Shown piece after piece: positions 10,901 to 19,638 of a DNA stretch of 64,000 bases. Made by a program: the position numbers and the translations under genes. Source of the stretch: Legionella londiniensis (GTDB lineage Bacteria > Pseudomonadota > Gammaproteobacteria > Legionellales > Legionellaceae); contig NZ_LNYK01000002.1 of assembly GCF_001467825.1 (NCBI RefSeq), forward strand, positions 1 to 64,000, given 5' to 3'. The notes beneath the pieces are model-generated. The model was not told the origin of the DNA and made no database searches. It saw nothing but the letters and a program-made list of their open reading frames with translations. The first letter of the stretch is position 1, and every line of letters begins with the position of its first letter.

Positions 10901-11848
10901 ATGTCGACGATGATGATTTTTACTGGAAATGCAAATCCAGAACTGGCATCTAAAATTTCATCTTACTTAAAGCTACCAATTGGAAAAGCCAATGTCGGCA
11001 CATTTAGCGATGGCGAAACGATGGTTGAAATTCTCGAAAATGTGCGTGGACGCGATGTTTTTATTATTCAATCTACTTGTGCCCCAGCGAATGATAACCT
11101 CATGGAATTGCTGGTTATGGCTGATGCGCTAAGGCGCTCTTCTGCAGGAAGAATTACAGCGGTTGTTCCCTATTTTGGATATGCAAGACAGGATAGAAGA
11201 GTTCGTTCCGCAAGAGTCCCTATCACTGCAAAAGTTGTAGCAGATATGATGACATCAGTTGGAATTAGCCGTGTACTTACTGTTGACTTGCATGCCGATC
11301 AAATACAAGGCTTTTTTTGTATGCCTGTAGACAATGTTTACTCTACCCCAATATTACTGGAAGACATAAAACAAAAAAACTTGAACAATCTAATGGTGGT
11401 TTCACCTGATGTAGGTGGAGTCGTTCGCGCCCGAGCGATGGCAAAAAGATTGAACGATGCGGAGCTAACCATCATTGATAAGCGCCGAAGCGGTCCTAAT
11501 AAATCAGAAGTCATGCATATTATTGGCGAGCCAAAAGGCAGGCACTGCCTGATTGTAGACGACATAGTAGACACAGCAGGAACTTTATGTTCCGCTGCTC
11601 ACGAGCTCAAGAAAATTGGTGCAGAGAGCGTAAGCGCTTATATCACTCATCCGGTTCTTTCAGGGCCTGCAGTAGAAAATATCACCAACTCATACCTGGA
11701 TGAGGTCGTTGTGACCGATACGATACCTTTATCTGAAAAAGCCAGAAAATGCAATAAAATAAGGGTCGTAAGCCTCGCTAATATGATAGCTCAGGCTATT
11801 AAGCGCGTTAATGAAGAAGAATCAATCAGCTCTATGTTTGCTGATTAA
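10901..11848 (+). CDS. prs: Ribose-phosphate pyrophosphokinase
   Basis: Makes PRPP from ribose 5-phosphate and ATP for nucleotide, histidine and tryptophan synthesis. With the start at 10901 the protein has 315 residues, the same as E. coli Prs, and begins [16 protein letters not shown]. Conserved sites include [20 protein letters not shown], the [11 protein letters not shown] stretch and the PRPP-binding loop [12 protein letters not shown]. It follows tRNA-Gln without ispE, and rplY and pth, common downstream partners, are absent. Confidence 0.97.
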   Translation: MSTMMIFTGNANPELASKISSYLKLPIGKANVGTFSDGETMVEILENVRGRDVFIIQSTCAPANDNLMELLVMADALRRSSAGRITAVVPYFGYARQDRRVRSARVPITAKVVADMMTSVGISRVLTVDLHADQIQGFFCMPVDNVYSTPILLEDIKQKNLNNLMVVSPDVGGVVRARAMAKRLNDAELTIIDKRRSGPNKSEVMHIIGEPKGRHCLIVDDIVDTAGTLCSAAHELKKIGAESVSAYITHPVLSGPAVENITNSYLDEVVVTDTIPLSEKARKCNKIRVVSLANMIAQAIKRVNEEESISSMFAD

Positions 11849-12070
11849 CTCCTTTCAATCCCTGTTGCAGCGGATCTGCTGCGTCGCCTACAGCAAAATA
11901 TCCTCAAATGATTAGGCTTGGCAACATTTGTTAAATGCAAACCCGCATTACGGCGTATAATGCATTATGCTGATCTCCAATACCTTGGGGATTTTGAGGA
12001 AAAATGACCCTGGCTTCCCTCCTTGGCCGGGATAAGCTCAACCCTTGTTAAGCCTTGGCTCAACGTTTGA

Positions 12071-12125
12071 ATTGATGATCATAAGAATCGCTAAACGCAT
12101 GGCATTCAGCAAACTGATCATCAAT
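12071..12125. terminator. Hairpin between the convergent ends of prs and fis
   Basis: ATTGATGATCA (12071-12081) and its perfect inverted copy TGATCATCAAT (12115-12125) surround 33 bases. It lies between the 3' ends of two converging genes, which suits a shared stop or RNA-stabilising structure. There is no T-run on either strand, so classical intrinsic termination is doubtful. Confidence 0.4.
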
Positions 12126-12142
12126 AACTGAATTGATTCGGT

Positions 12143-12424
12143 TTATTCGCGTGTGCCGACATATTTATCGTCAAAGTAGCGGCGTAATTTGGTTCTAAGG
12201 GTACCGCGGCTGATTCCAAGCATGAGGGCAGCGCGTGATTGATTATATTTGCAGTGTTCCATCACAGCGCGGAAAAGAGGGGTTTCTACTTCTTCAAGAA
12301 CAAATTGGTAAAGATCAACAGGATCAGTGTCTTTTAGCTCTGAAAAATATTTCTGCACGCACTGGGTTACACTTTCGGCCAATGACCCAGTAGCTTCTCC
12401 AGCTTCATTGCTGATTGTTGTCAT
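12143..12424 (-). CDS. fis: Fis-family nucleoid-associated DNA-binding protein
   Basis: A 93-residue Fis protein: DNA bending, chromosome organisation and growth-phase control. The C-terminal helix-turn-helix NQSRAALMLGISRGTLRTKLRRYF is almost canonical. The N-terminal half (about 15-60) contains the dimerisation helices. It is preceded by AAGGAG with a slightly long spacing. It is not next to dusB, the usual partner in enterobacteria. Legionella carries several Fis paralogues, and I cannot say which one this is. Confidence 0.92.
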   Translation of the reverse strand: MTTISNEAGEATGSLAESVTQCVQKYFSELKDTDPVDLYQFVLEEVETPLFRAVMEHCKYNQSRAALMLGISRGTLRTKLRRYFDDKYVGTRE

Positions 12425-12537
12425 TATTATTTACTCCTTCTTTTAAAAACAGTATTTTAACGAATTGAGCAAAACTCGACAAGGATAGTGAGTATAAAAA
12501 TCTTGAAAAATCAAGGTGGGTTGCCCCACCTTCAGCA

Positions 12538-14025
12538 TTAAAATTTAAACATGTCCATATTAAATGGCTTACCGTTTATCAGTAACTGGCCATTGGCAAG
12601 CTTCATTTCAATGATATAAGCATCCTCTTTCTTCTGCAAAACACCTGATTGCACAAGATTTTCCAATTTTTGATCAGTCTGCTGCTTGGCTTTTTGTTCA
12701 ATTTCAGCAACTGTAACTTGCTTGTCAGCTGATTCCTCTGCGACAACATCGCCTTCAGCTATTTGTTCCTTTTTGGCATCTCCAGCAGATTCTGTACCAG
12801 GCAGGTCAGGCTGTTGCATCAACTTTTCTTTTGCTGATTTTACAAGAACTTGCCTAAGTACTTCGGCGGGAATTCTCAGTTTTCCATCACCTTCTACTTT
12901 CTGAATGAGTTGGAAAGGATTGTCTGATTCCCCTTTAGGCAATGAAAACAATAAATTTCCCTTGAGCACGCCCTCAGGCATGGTAAAGCTTAATTCAGAA
13001 ATTGAAAATTCAGCGCCCTTAGCAAACAATTTAGGCAGATCGGGGGCTAAAGCCAATAAAGCTTGCTGACGCTCCTGATCAGAACCGTCCTGCAGCTTGT
13101 TAACTTGCTCATTGATTTTTGCCATCACCTCTGCGTCAAGATTTTTTATGGACATCTCCAAACGCCCAGGCCCATATGTTTTTCCATTTGCAACGATTTT
13201 ATCCAAGGAAGCCTTGAAGTAAGAGCTAAATAAACCGTCCTCAATATCACTACTCGTATGGAGATAAAGCTTTTTGAGATCAAAAATAATATTTTCTTTC
13301 TCGGCGATCTCAAAAGAAGGGAAATTCAAGCTGGCTTCGCCAATATACAGCCCTGATTTAGTTTGGCTCATTTCATAATCGCTGCTGACCTGACCCAGGC
13401 GGGCTGTTGTATCGTCCTTATGAAAAATGAGTCCTTCAATGGTAAACTCACCATCAACATTCTTCAGATTACTTGAAATAGCCACATCACTAATCATTCC
13501 CAGCCATTCAAATTGTGCGTTATCTTCTTTTGTGATGAGTTTAAAAGGCAATACATTCACCCGAAAATGACTTTTGTTAAAATAATTGACCAGCACGCTG
13601 ATCTTGAGTTCGGGTTTGGTAGATTCAGCTGTGAAATACTGGCCGAATTGCTCATAGTAAGTTTCAGGAAGAGTCAATTTAGTATAGGCATAGCCCAGGC
13701 CGAACCGAACTGTATCCGCAATCATAACCGGGCCATGATAAATTTTAAGCGGCATGTCCAGGGTGTAATCTTGCGCAGGCACCGTTTTAGTCTGGCCATT
13801 ATCTGTCTTGACCACACGCTCTGGTATATGCATTTGCCATTTAAGCTGAGCAGTAGACGTGAACCAGCCGCGATCATATTGTTGAATATCAACGAATAAA
13901 CCATTACTCTGGTTAATGATATTGATATCTTTCTTCAGGGTTCGTTCTGTGATTAATCCTGTTACATAATAACTGCCCACGATGAGGACAGCCAGGATAA
14001 TCACTAATCCTATAATTTTTTTCAT
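12538..14025 (-). CDS. DUF945 (YdgA-like) family protein
   Basis: A 495-residue protein with one N-terminal membrane anchor (about 4-25) and a long, probably periplasmic or secreted, beta-rich body. The early motif VDIQQYDRGWFTSTAQLKW is typical of DUF945/YdgA proteins, whose role is unknown. Residues about 405-455 are a low-complexity region rich in Glu, Lys and Ala. The family C-terminal segment LANGQLLINGKPFNMDMF is intact. A GGAG ribosome site precedes the ATG. It is transcribed toward fis with about 110 bases between. Confidence 0.8.
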   Translation of the reverse strand: MKKIIGLVIILAVLIVGSYYVTGLITERTLKKDINIINQSNGLFVDIQQYDRGWFTSTAQLKWQMHIPERVVKTDNGQTKTVPAQDYTLDMPLKIYHGPVMIADTVRFGLGYAYTKLTLPETYYEQFGQYFTAESTKPELKISVLVNYFNKSHFRVNVLPFKLITKEDNAQFEWLGMISDVAISSNLKNVDGEFTIEGLIFHKDDTTARLGQVSSDYEMSQTKSGLYIGEASLNFPSFEIAEKENIIFDLKKLYLHTSSDIEDGLFSSYFKASLDKIVANGKTYGPGRLEMSIKNLDAEVMAKINEQVNKLQDGSDQERQQALLALAPDLPKLFAKGAEFSISELSFTMPEGVLKGNLLFSLPKGESDNPFQLIQKVEGDGKLRIPAEVLRQVLVKSAKEKLMQQPDLPGTESAGDAKKEQIAEGDVVAEESADKQVTVAEIEQKAKQQTDQKLENLVQSGVLQKKEDAYIIEMKLANGQLLINGKPFNMDMFKF

Positions 14026-14274
14026 TATTATCTCCGTTTATGTCATGCTCCTCCGGCAAGGATAGCCATCAAGATTTTTGCCAGAGAAAACGCCGAGCTG
14101 CAAAAAAATGAAAAGAAACAACGACTATTAAAGCATGTTAATTGATGCCTGTCGACAAGGATATATTTGAATAAAAAATGAGCCGATATGCCAGGCTTTA
14201 AGGCGAGGAAGAAGAAAACAATAAAAAAAAGAGAGTTTCTTTGTTTAATTAATCGAAACAGCGGAATATCGAGG

Positions 14275-14336
14275 CTAAAACAGCGTAAATGCTCATGCAT
14301 GGGGCGGGTTTTCGCCTTGCATTAACGCTGTTTTAG
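14275..14336. repeat. Long imperfect palindrome
   Basis: Arms of 18 bases (14275-14292 and 14319-14336) match at 17 positions; the inner 26 bases contain a further GGCG/CGCC pairing. It lies after the MFS gene and before the DUF945 gene, both on the minus strand. It could be the MFS terminator or a palindromic mobile or REP-like unit. The rest of the 362-base gap 14026-14387 is AT-rich with no convincing gene. Confidence 0.55.
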
Positions 14337-14387
14337 GCCGGTTGGCTGCCTATTCCGGATTAAATAATCCAAAGGCAAGCGCTTAAA

Positions 14388-15689
14388 TCAATGTTTAACC
14401 GGGCGACAATAAGTTTCTTTCACTGCTAACGCCAGGATCAACGCTACCAATGAACAGAGCGGTAAAATTTGTAAACCAAATTGAAAATCAGCTAACTTTA
14501 ACATTTCAACATCATAAGCCCGCGCACCAGCTACCATATCAACCAATCGACCAACCAGCGGCTGCATCAGTGCGCCAACAAATATAGAGGTCATATTCGT
14601 AAAGGCAATGGATGTGCCAACTACATTTCTGTCATGTAGCTCAGTCGATACAGCATAAGCAATAGCAACACCGGTGTTGGTTAATCCAAAAACAAAAAAT
14701 AGAAGGTATGCGGAATATTGATTCATTTCCGGATAAAATACAAAGATTGAGGTTAAAATGATCCCGCATAGAGCAGACAAGATCATGACTGGCTTACGCC
14801 GCCCGATTTTATCCGAGATCCATCCTGTCAATGGGCCTCCAAGCCCCCAACCAATAAAGATAAGTCCTGTAGCAAAGGCTGCAGAGTGGTCGGTTAAACC
14901 GCGCCCATATTGCAGATACGCAGGTCCAATCGCCTCACCGATCACTGCTGTTGGCCCAAACAGGAATCCGGCATACAGGGCATTTATCCAGGTTTGCCGG
15001 TTAGTTAATATAATGCGTAGGCTTTCAAGGATGCTGAGGCTGACCTCGTGTGAAGCGGCTTTGCCCGATTTATATTTCCTGCCGGGCCTGTCCTGAATAA
15101 ACTGATAAAGTAAAGCTGCCAGTACAATGAACAAAAAGGCTATGATCAGCATGCTGTGCCGCCAGCCAACCCAGCTGACCAGTAAGGATACCGGCGCCTC
15201 CCCTGCTGCGGCTCCAAGCATGCCTAAAGCCTGGGTCAATCCTGCAAGCAGGCCAAGCATTACCGGCGGAAACCAGGAAGTAGCCAGTCTTAAAGCGCAA
15301 ACAAAAGCAAATGCGGCGCTAAACCCAATAAACATTCTGCCAACAGACGCCATCATTAGTCCATCAGCCAAACCAAATACACAACACCCAAATGCGGTGA
15401 CGAGCGACATAATGGTTAAAAGCCAACGAATGCTGATTCGGTCAGCAGCGAGGCCTACTGGAATTTGCATCAAGATATACGGAATATAAAAAGAAGCGGT
15501 TAGAATTCCAAAGCCTGCTTCATTAATGCCAAAATCGATTTGAAGATATCGATGCATGACGCTTGGCGCTACACGGGCCATGTAGTCCGAGAAATAAAAA
15601 CCGGCGGCAAGACCCCAAATTAACCAAGCATAGGCAAGCTGGTTTTTGCAATCGAATCGTTCAGACTGAGAGAGCGCAGCTGTATTCAT
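14388..15689 (-). CDS. Major facilitator superfamily transporter
   Basis: A 433-residue inner-membrane transporter with about 12 hydrophobic segments. The MFS signature between segments 2 and 3 reads GLAADRISIRW, and the repeat in the second half is GWISDKIGRRKP. It resembles the anion:cation symporter branch (sugar acid or phthalate type). Substrate cannot be told from sequence. It stands alone behind its own promoter. Confidence 0.85.
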   Translation of the reverse strand: MNTAALSQSERFDCKNQLAYAWLIWGLAAGFYFSDYMARVAPSVMHRYLQIDFGINEAGFGILTASFYIPYILMQIPVGLAADRISIRWLLTIMSLVTAFGCCVFGLADGLMMASVGRMFIGFSAAFAFVCALRLATSWFPPVMLGLLAGLTQALGMLGAAAGEAPVSLLVSWVGWRHSMLIIAFLFIVLAALLYQFIQDRPGRKYKSGKAASHEVSLSILESLRIILTNRQTWINALYAGFLFGPTAVIGEAIGPAYLQYGRGLTDHSAAFATGLIFIGWGLGGPLTGWISDKIGRRKPVMILSALCGIILTSIFVFYPEMNQYSAYLLFFVFGLTNTGVAIAYAVSTELHDRNVVGTSIAFTNMTSIFVGALMQPLVGRLVDMVAGARAYDVEMLKLADFQFGLQILPLCSLVALILALAVKETYCRPVKH

Positions 15690-15784
15690 ATAGTCACTTC
15701 TTCTAATTTAAAACATATTTATTAAGGCTGCATTTATTCGGCAAGCTATTTGCTCAACAAATAAACAAAATATACATCCCCCAC

Positions 15785-15812
15785 ATTATACTGTTGTCGC
15801 TGATAAGTGCAA
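15785..15812 (-). promoter_or_regulatory. Promoter of the MFS transporter gene
   Basis: TTGCAC (15812-15807, minus strand), 16 bases, then TATAAT (15790-15785). The leader to the start codon at 15689 would be about 90 bases. Confidence 0.55.
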
Positions 15813-15946
15813 CTCTTTACTCATCCTCTTTACTTATCCTGAGGGGCGAAATTTGATAAAATCATGGGGCGCGCTGATAAACTGGCATCAACTCAATTTT
15901 TGGCAAAATAGATTAAAATAAAATATGACTTAAGAATGGTTTACCA

Positions 15947-16339
15947 ATGAATGAATTAGAAAAAGCTATACACGAAGCCTTTCAGGCAAAGGGAAACAGT
16001 AAAGAAGCCAATAAGGCCTACCTCGAGTTTATAAAATCAAATTTTATCATTCCGGTAGAAAAACACTCCCCTGCTAACGATCCGCATGTCTTGTATTTAA
16101 CGGAGGAAGACAAAATCTTTCTTCCAGTATTTACCGCCATGGATTATTTAAATGCCTGGGCGGTGGAAATTAAAGATCAAATCCAGTTGCTTAAGTTAAC
16201 TGGCGTCAACCTTCTTAAGGGAATTGGCGAGAATATTACCGTCAGTTTAAATATAGGCAGCCCACTCTATAAGGAATTTAATCCCCAGGAATTAGCCAGA
16301 ATGAGAAGCATTGTCCTTAAGATTTTCAATAAGAATTAG
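15947..16339 (+). CDS. SseB N-terminal domain-like protein
   Basis: A 130-residue soluble protein. The stretch VLYLTEEDKIFLPVFTAMDYLNAWA resembles the SseB N-terminal domain, found in E. coli SseB and scattered cytosolic proteins. Only this domain is present. No secretion genes lie nearby and the family name does not imply type III secretion here. The function is unknown. It converges with the RMF-like gene. Confidence 0.6.
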   Translation: MNELEKAIHEAFQAKGNSKEANKAYLEFIKSNFIIPVEKHSPANDPHVLYLTEEDKIFLPVFTAMDYLNAWAVEIKDQIQLLKLTGVNLLKGIGENITVSLNIGSPLYKEFNPQELARMRSIVLKIFNKN

Positions 16340-16345
16340 CGCATG

Positions 16346-16371
16346 CCGCGCCGATAATTATACCGGCGCGG
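16346..16371. terminator. GC-rich hairpin between converging genes
   Basis: CCGCGCCG (16346-16353) and CGGCGCGG (16364-16371) pair perfectly around a 10-base AT loop. It sits between the convergent ends at 16339 and 16379. A long T-run is missing, so the strength as a terminator is uncertain. Confidence 0.55.
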
Positions 16372-16378
16372 GACAAGC

Positions 16379-16753
16379 TTAGGCTACCAAATCAATGACC
16401 TGGTATCCCAATACCGTTGAAACAGCGATCACACCGGTTATTTCCAAAACTCTTTTAAAAAAACTGGTTTTTTGGCTCGAAAAATCCTGATCGTTTGCTG
16501 CGACCTGCGGTTCAATCCGGGCGGCGCCCAATAGTTCCGGCAGTTCATACAATGGCATTTCTCCATAAAAACCAGCCCACCATCCTTCAAGCCATTGCTC
16601 ACTTTCAGGCGTATTCACAGGAAATGGATTTGCTTCCTCGCCAATTTCAGCTTTTGCGCATTCGTAGCCATGAGCATAGCATTCCTCAAATGTGGGATGT
16701 TCGATATTAAAGCGCAGTTTAATATGAGGTAAAATTTTATCGATATCGTTCAT
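16379..16753 (-). CDS. RMF/CrpP-like small protein with C-terminal membrane segment (LetE-like?)
   Basis: A 124-residue protein. Its first half, CYAHGYECAKAEIGEEANPF followed by SEQWLEGWWAGFYGE, has the G-x-x-A, N-P-F and W-x-x-G-W spacing of ribosome modulation factor and CrpP-like proteins. The last 25 residues are hydrophobic (about 103-122), which RMF lacks. From memory the Legionella transmission-trait enhancer LetE looks similar, but I cannot verify that. It has a good AAGGGG site. It might tune ribosomes in stationary phase, with a membrane tether; this is inference. Confidence 0.5.
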   Translation of the reverse strand: MNDIDKILPHIKLRFNIEHPTFEECYAHGYECAKAEIGEEANPFPVNTPESEQWLEGWWAGFYGEMPLYELPELLGAARIEPQVAANDQDFSSQKTSFFKRVLEITGVIAVSTVLGYQVIDLVA

Positions 16754-16980
16754 GATGATACCCCTTGTTTACAGTTTAAATACTATTAGTTGTCGTCAGA
16801 TCACTAATTTTTCCTTAAGTTCATTCTATGCCTGGTTAATGTCAAGAAATTGGCTGAGGTCATTTTTTTACGATTTCTTGACAATAAAAAATGAAGAAAA
16901 GAGTTTTTAACCTATTTATGCTGAAACAAATTGATTCAAAACCTGCTTTTAAACAGAAACAAATCGGTTAATCATATAAT

Positions 16981-17841
16981 TTACTCAATAAAATCAATAA
17001 CCTCTGCAAAATACTTCGGGGGTTCTGGACGTTCAAACCAGGCAAGATAATGGTTAATATTTAATGGCTTGCCTTCATTTAACACATGAAGTTGCTGGCT
17101 TAACAAATAGGGAAGAGCAAATTCTTTTGATAACACGCTGTAACCAATTCCCGCACAAATGAGCTGCGTCATATTACTGGTATTGTTTGCGTAATATCGG
17201 CTTCTATTCGGATGATCCAGGTTATAGAAACGGAGATACTCATAAGTCATTCTGTCTTCAGGATTAAAGTCAACAATACGTTCTTTTTGCAGAATATCTT
17301 CAAGTGTTCTATCCTGCCATAGAGCGCTGCATACCAATACGTATTCCTCAGGCTTGAGCTGCTTGTAACTCATTTCCTGGGTAAGCTGCTCTTTATTGAG
17401 GATCGCAAAATCGCACTGGCCCGATTTGAGTTGCAAATGACGCTTTTCCTCGTCTAAAAGTTTAAAATTCATGAGAAGATTGGGATATTTTTGCATAATG
17501 GGAATCATCTTTGGGATGATGCGGGATCGCATCAGGCTTGTTGGCGATATAATCGTTAATCCAATTTCCATGTCTTCATGATATCCCTGCAATTTCGCTA
17601 ATATCTCTCCTTCTATATTTTGAATATTTTGACAATATCTTAATAAAACCTCTCCTTCAGGGGTCAAATTCATCCCTTTCCTTGTCCGGATAAACAGCGT
17701 CGTTTTTAGGGAATGTTCCAGGGCTCGAATGCGCTGGGTGACCGCCGTTTGAGTAATATGGATTTTATCGGCAGCACGATGGACTGTCTTGCACTGCGCC
17801 ACAGCTAGAAAAGCAATTAATCTCGGACTTAGTAAACTCAT
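16981..17841 (-). CDS. LysR-family transcriptional regulator
   Basis: A 286-residue LysR regulator. The winged helix-turn-helix (about 5-62) reads HRAADKIHITQTAVTQRIRALEHSLKTTLFIRTRKGM, and the effector-binding domain follows (about 90-280). It is divergent from the gene at 17942, with a short AT-rich control region that probably carries its operator. Such divergence usually means it controls the neighbouring genes. Here those are an unknown protein and a DapF-like racemase. The effector is unknown. Confidence 0.88.
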   Translation of the reverse strand: MSLLSPRLIAFLAVAQCKTVHRAADKIHITQTAVTQRIRALEHSLKTTLFIRTRKGMNLTPEGEVLLRYCQNIQNIEGEILAKLQGYHEDMEIGLTIISPTSLMRSRIIPKMIPIMQKYPNLLMNFKLLDEEKRHLQLKSGQCDFAILNKEQLTQEMSYKQLKPEEYVLVCSALWQDRTLEDILQKERIVDFNPEDRMTYEYLRFYNLDHPNRSRYYANNTSNMTQLICAGIGYSVLSKEFALPYLLSQQLHVLNEGKPLNINHYLAWFERPEPPKYFAEVIDFIE

Positions 17842-17941
17842 TTATTTTCATCATTAATTCAAAAAGATTCATTTTATTTATAACAAAGCCATGGCTCATA
17901 ATCAATACTCGTCGATTAATAATGAAACAGAGAGATATGGC

Positions 17942-18823
17942 ATGAAACATCAACTTTCATTTATGGTCAGTGCTTACCAGAATAAACACAATCAATCTGA
18001 TAAAAAAAATGCATATAAAGTAAAATTGCTATTCAATGCGGAAAAAGAGCAAGCAATTGATGAGCTTTGCTCCGTTAAACTCAAATTTATCCCGGATAAT
18101 CCTGTACAACCGAGTGGAACCGTCGTTGATATTTATTCCTTGAACTGGGAAGCATCGGTTGAAAAAAAACATCAATTTAGCGATAAGAGAAAATCAAAAC
18201 AAATTCTTAAAGAAATTAACAGCATACCCAAAAATCACCTAACCCTGTCTTCGCAAATGTTGCTGGTTTTGGACATTAAAACCAAGGAATGCGGTTACGA
18301 CAATCTTGAAGCAATTAAGTCACTTGAGGAGGAGTTTTTAGCCTTATTCAGCGAGCGAAACCCTCCGCCGTATATCCAACAGCTAAAAACTATCGGCTTA
18401 CAATTTGTCTTTTTAGAAGGAAAATTAAAGGCGGATTTACTTGCGCAAAAACTATTTCATCCGTCCCAGGAAAAACATTTAAAGTCTTCGTCCAGCGATT
18501 TTTGTCAGTTGGTGGAATTTATTATCAATGCGTTCAAGCGTGGGGAAAAAGCTATCGTTCATAATCAAGAAACAGGCCAAACCCACACCTTTGTCGCAGA
18601 GGAGTATCTAAAAAAAACCAGCCCTGAATTGACTGATTTTAAACCTTCAAAAGTGAGTTATACCGTTTATCCTCCGTTCTATTATGCAATTGCCACCAAG
18701 GGTTCTTACACCAAAGCGATGCAGCAATCAGGTTTATTCAAGATAAACAATGAATTAAGCAATGAGAGCGATGTTGTTCTCATGAAAACGGAAAAAAACA
18801 CGGAGAGCGCTCATGTCCATTAA
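17942..18823 (+). CDS. Unknown protein co-transcribed with the DapF-like racemase
   Basis: I do not recognise this protein of about 293 residues. It is soluble and rich in Lys, Glu and Ser, with no signal peptide, membrane segment or familiar catalytic motif. The longest conserved-looking parts are LSSQMLLVLDIKTKECGYD in the middle and YTVYPPFYYAIATKG near the end. The start at 17942 is preferred for its GAGAGAT site; 17891 is an alternative adding 17 residues. It overlaps the racemase gene by 11 bases, so translation is coupled and a shared task is likely. Confidence 0.7.
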   Translation: MKHQLSFMVSAYQNKHNQSDKKNAYKVKLLFNAEKEQAIDELCSVKLKFIPDNPVQPSGTVVDIYSLNWEASVEKKHQFSDKRKSKQILKEINSIPKNHLTLSSQMLLVLDIKTKECGYDNLEAIKSLEEEFLALFSERNPPPYIQQLKTIGLQFVFLEGKLKADLLAQKLFHPSQEKHLKSSSSDFCQLVEFIINAFKRGEKAIVHNQETGQTHTFVAEEYLKKTSPELTDFKPSKVSYTVYPPFYYAIATKGSYTKAMQQSGLFKINNELSNESDVVLMKTEKNTESAHVH

Positions 18824-19616
18824 GCTTTATACAGCCGAAGCCTGTAAGAATACCTTTATCATCGCCGATTGTTTAAACCTTGCCTCAGTGGATGAAGCGC
18901 ATTTTTTAACGATACACCAACATCTGGTTGACCAGCAATGTGATGACGCGCTCATTTTAAAAAATGCGGTCATAATGGATAACAATTTGAGCATTGAAAT
19001 GCTTGTTTTAGGGGTAGATCAAAGTTTGGGCGAATTTTGCGGGAACGGCGCCAGAGCTTGCGCCGCCTATTTGCACGCGCAATATCCAAAGCTACAGTTC
19101 TACATCAAGGCTCAAGGCAGGAATTATAGGCTCAGGCATTATGGCCATTCTGTTTATGGGGTCGATTTACCTCATGTTAATTTTATACCGCAAAAAAAAT
19201 TCATCGCCCAAAGCGATATTTTTCAACAAACAGGCGGGTTTTATGCATGGCGATTCCAAGACCATCTTTTATATTATGCAGATGTGATGGAGCCGCACTT
19301 GATTTTGAATGAGCGATTAAGTGTTGAAGAAGTCGGGCAATTAGGCCAAATGCTTAATCAAAATGATGCCCTTTTTCCAAAAGGCATAAATTTAACCGTT
19401 TTTTATCAACAAGACAGCTGCACATTAGCTGCTGTAACTTACGAACGCGGCGTACAACGTTTAACGCAATCTTGTGGCACTGGCGCATGTTGCGCTGCGG
19501 TTTTTTGTTTTCAAAAGCATCAAGCTGAAATCAAAGTACAAAACCCTGGAGGAACACTCTACATTACAAACCATCAGACAGGCATTACCCTAAAAGGCCT
19601 CGCCCATATAACCTAA
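18813..19616 (+). CDS. DapF-like PLP-independent amino acid racemase/epimerase
   Basis: A 267-residue diaminopimelate-epimerase-fold protein. Both catalytic thiols are in place: GEFCGNGARA (first Cys, about 71) and SCGTGACCAA (second Cys, about 223), and YERG before the second Cys is kept. However, the substrate residues of true DapF are changed. GNDF near the N-terminus is KNTF, FNxDGSE is replaced by LGVDQSLGE, and GNPH is MEPH. It is therefore probably a racemase for another amino acid, as in CntK-type enzymes, though no metallophore synthase is adjacent. A GGAGAG site precedes the ATG. Confidence 0.75.
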   Translation: MSIKLYTAEACKNTFIIADCLNLASVDEAHFLTIHQHLVDQQCDDALILKNAVIMDNNLSIEMLVLGVDQSLGEFCGNGARACAAYLHAQYPKLQFYIKAQGRNYRLRHYGHSVYGVDLPHVNFIPQKKFIAQSDIFQQTGGFYAWRFQDHLLYYADVMEPHLILNERLSVEEVGQLGQMLNQNDALFPKGINLTVFYQQDSCTLAAVTYERGVQRLTQSCGTGACCAAVFCFQKHQAEIKVQNPGGTLYITNHQTGITLKGLAHIT

Positions 19617-19638
19617 AGATGTTAATGGGCAGTCGATT

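Noticed and set aside
13513-13899. 128-residue plus-strand frame inside the DUF945 gene
   Set aside because: Fully antisense to a well-formed gene with a good ribosome site; no motif.
15947-16339. Type III secretion component from the SseB-like domain
   Set aside because: The domain occurs widely in unrelated cytosolic proteins, and no secretion genes are nearby.
17942-19616. Opine metallophore (staphylopine-type) locus
   Set aside because: The racemase resembles CntK in principle, but the neighbouring unknown protein has no nicotianamine-synthase or methyltransferase motif, and no opine dehydrogenase or exporter is present.
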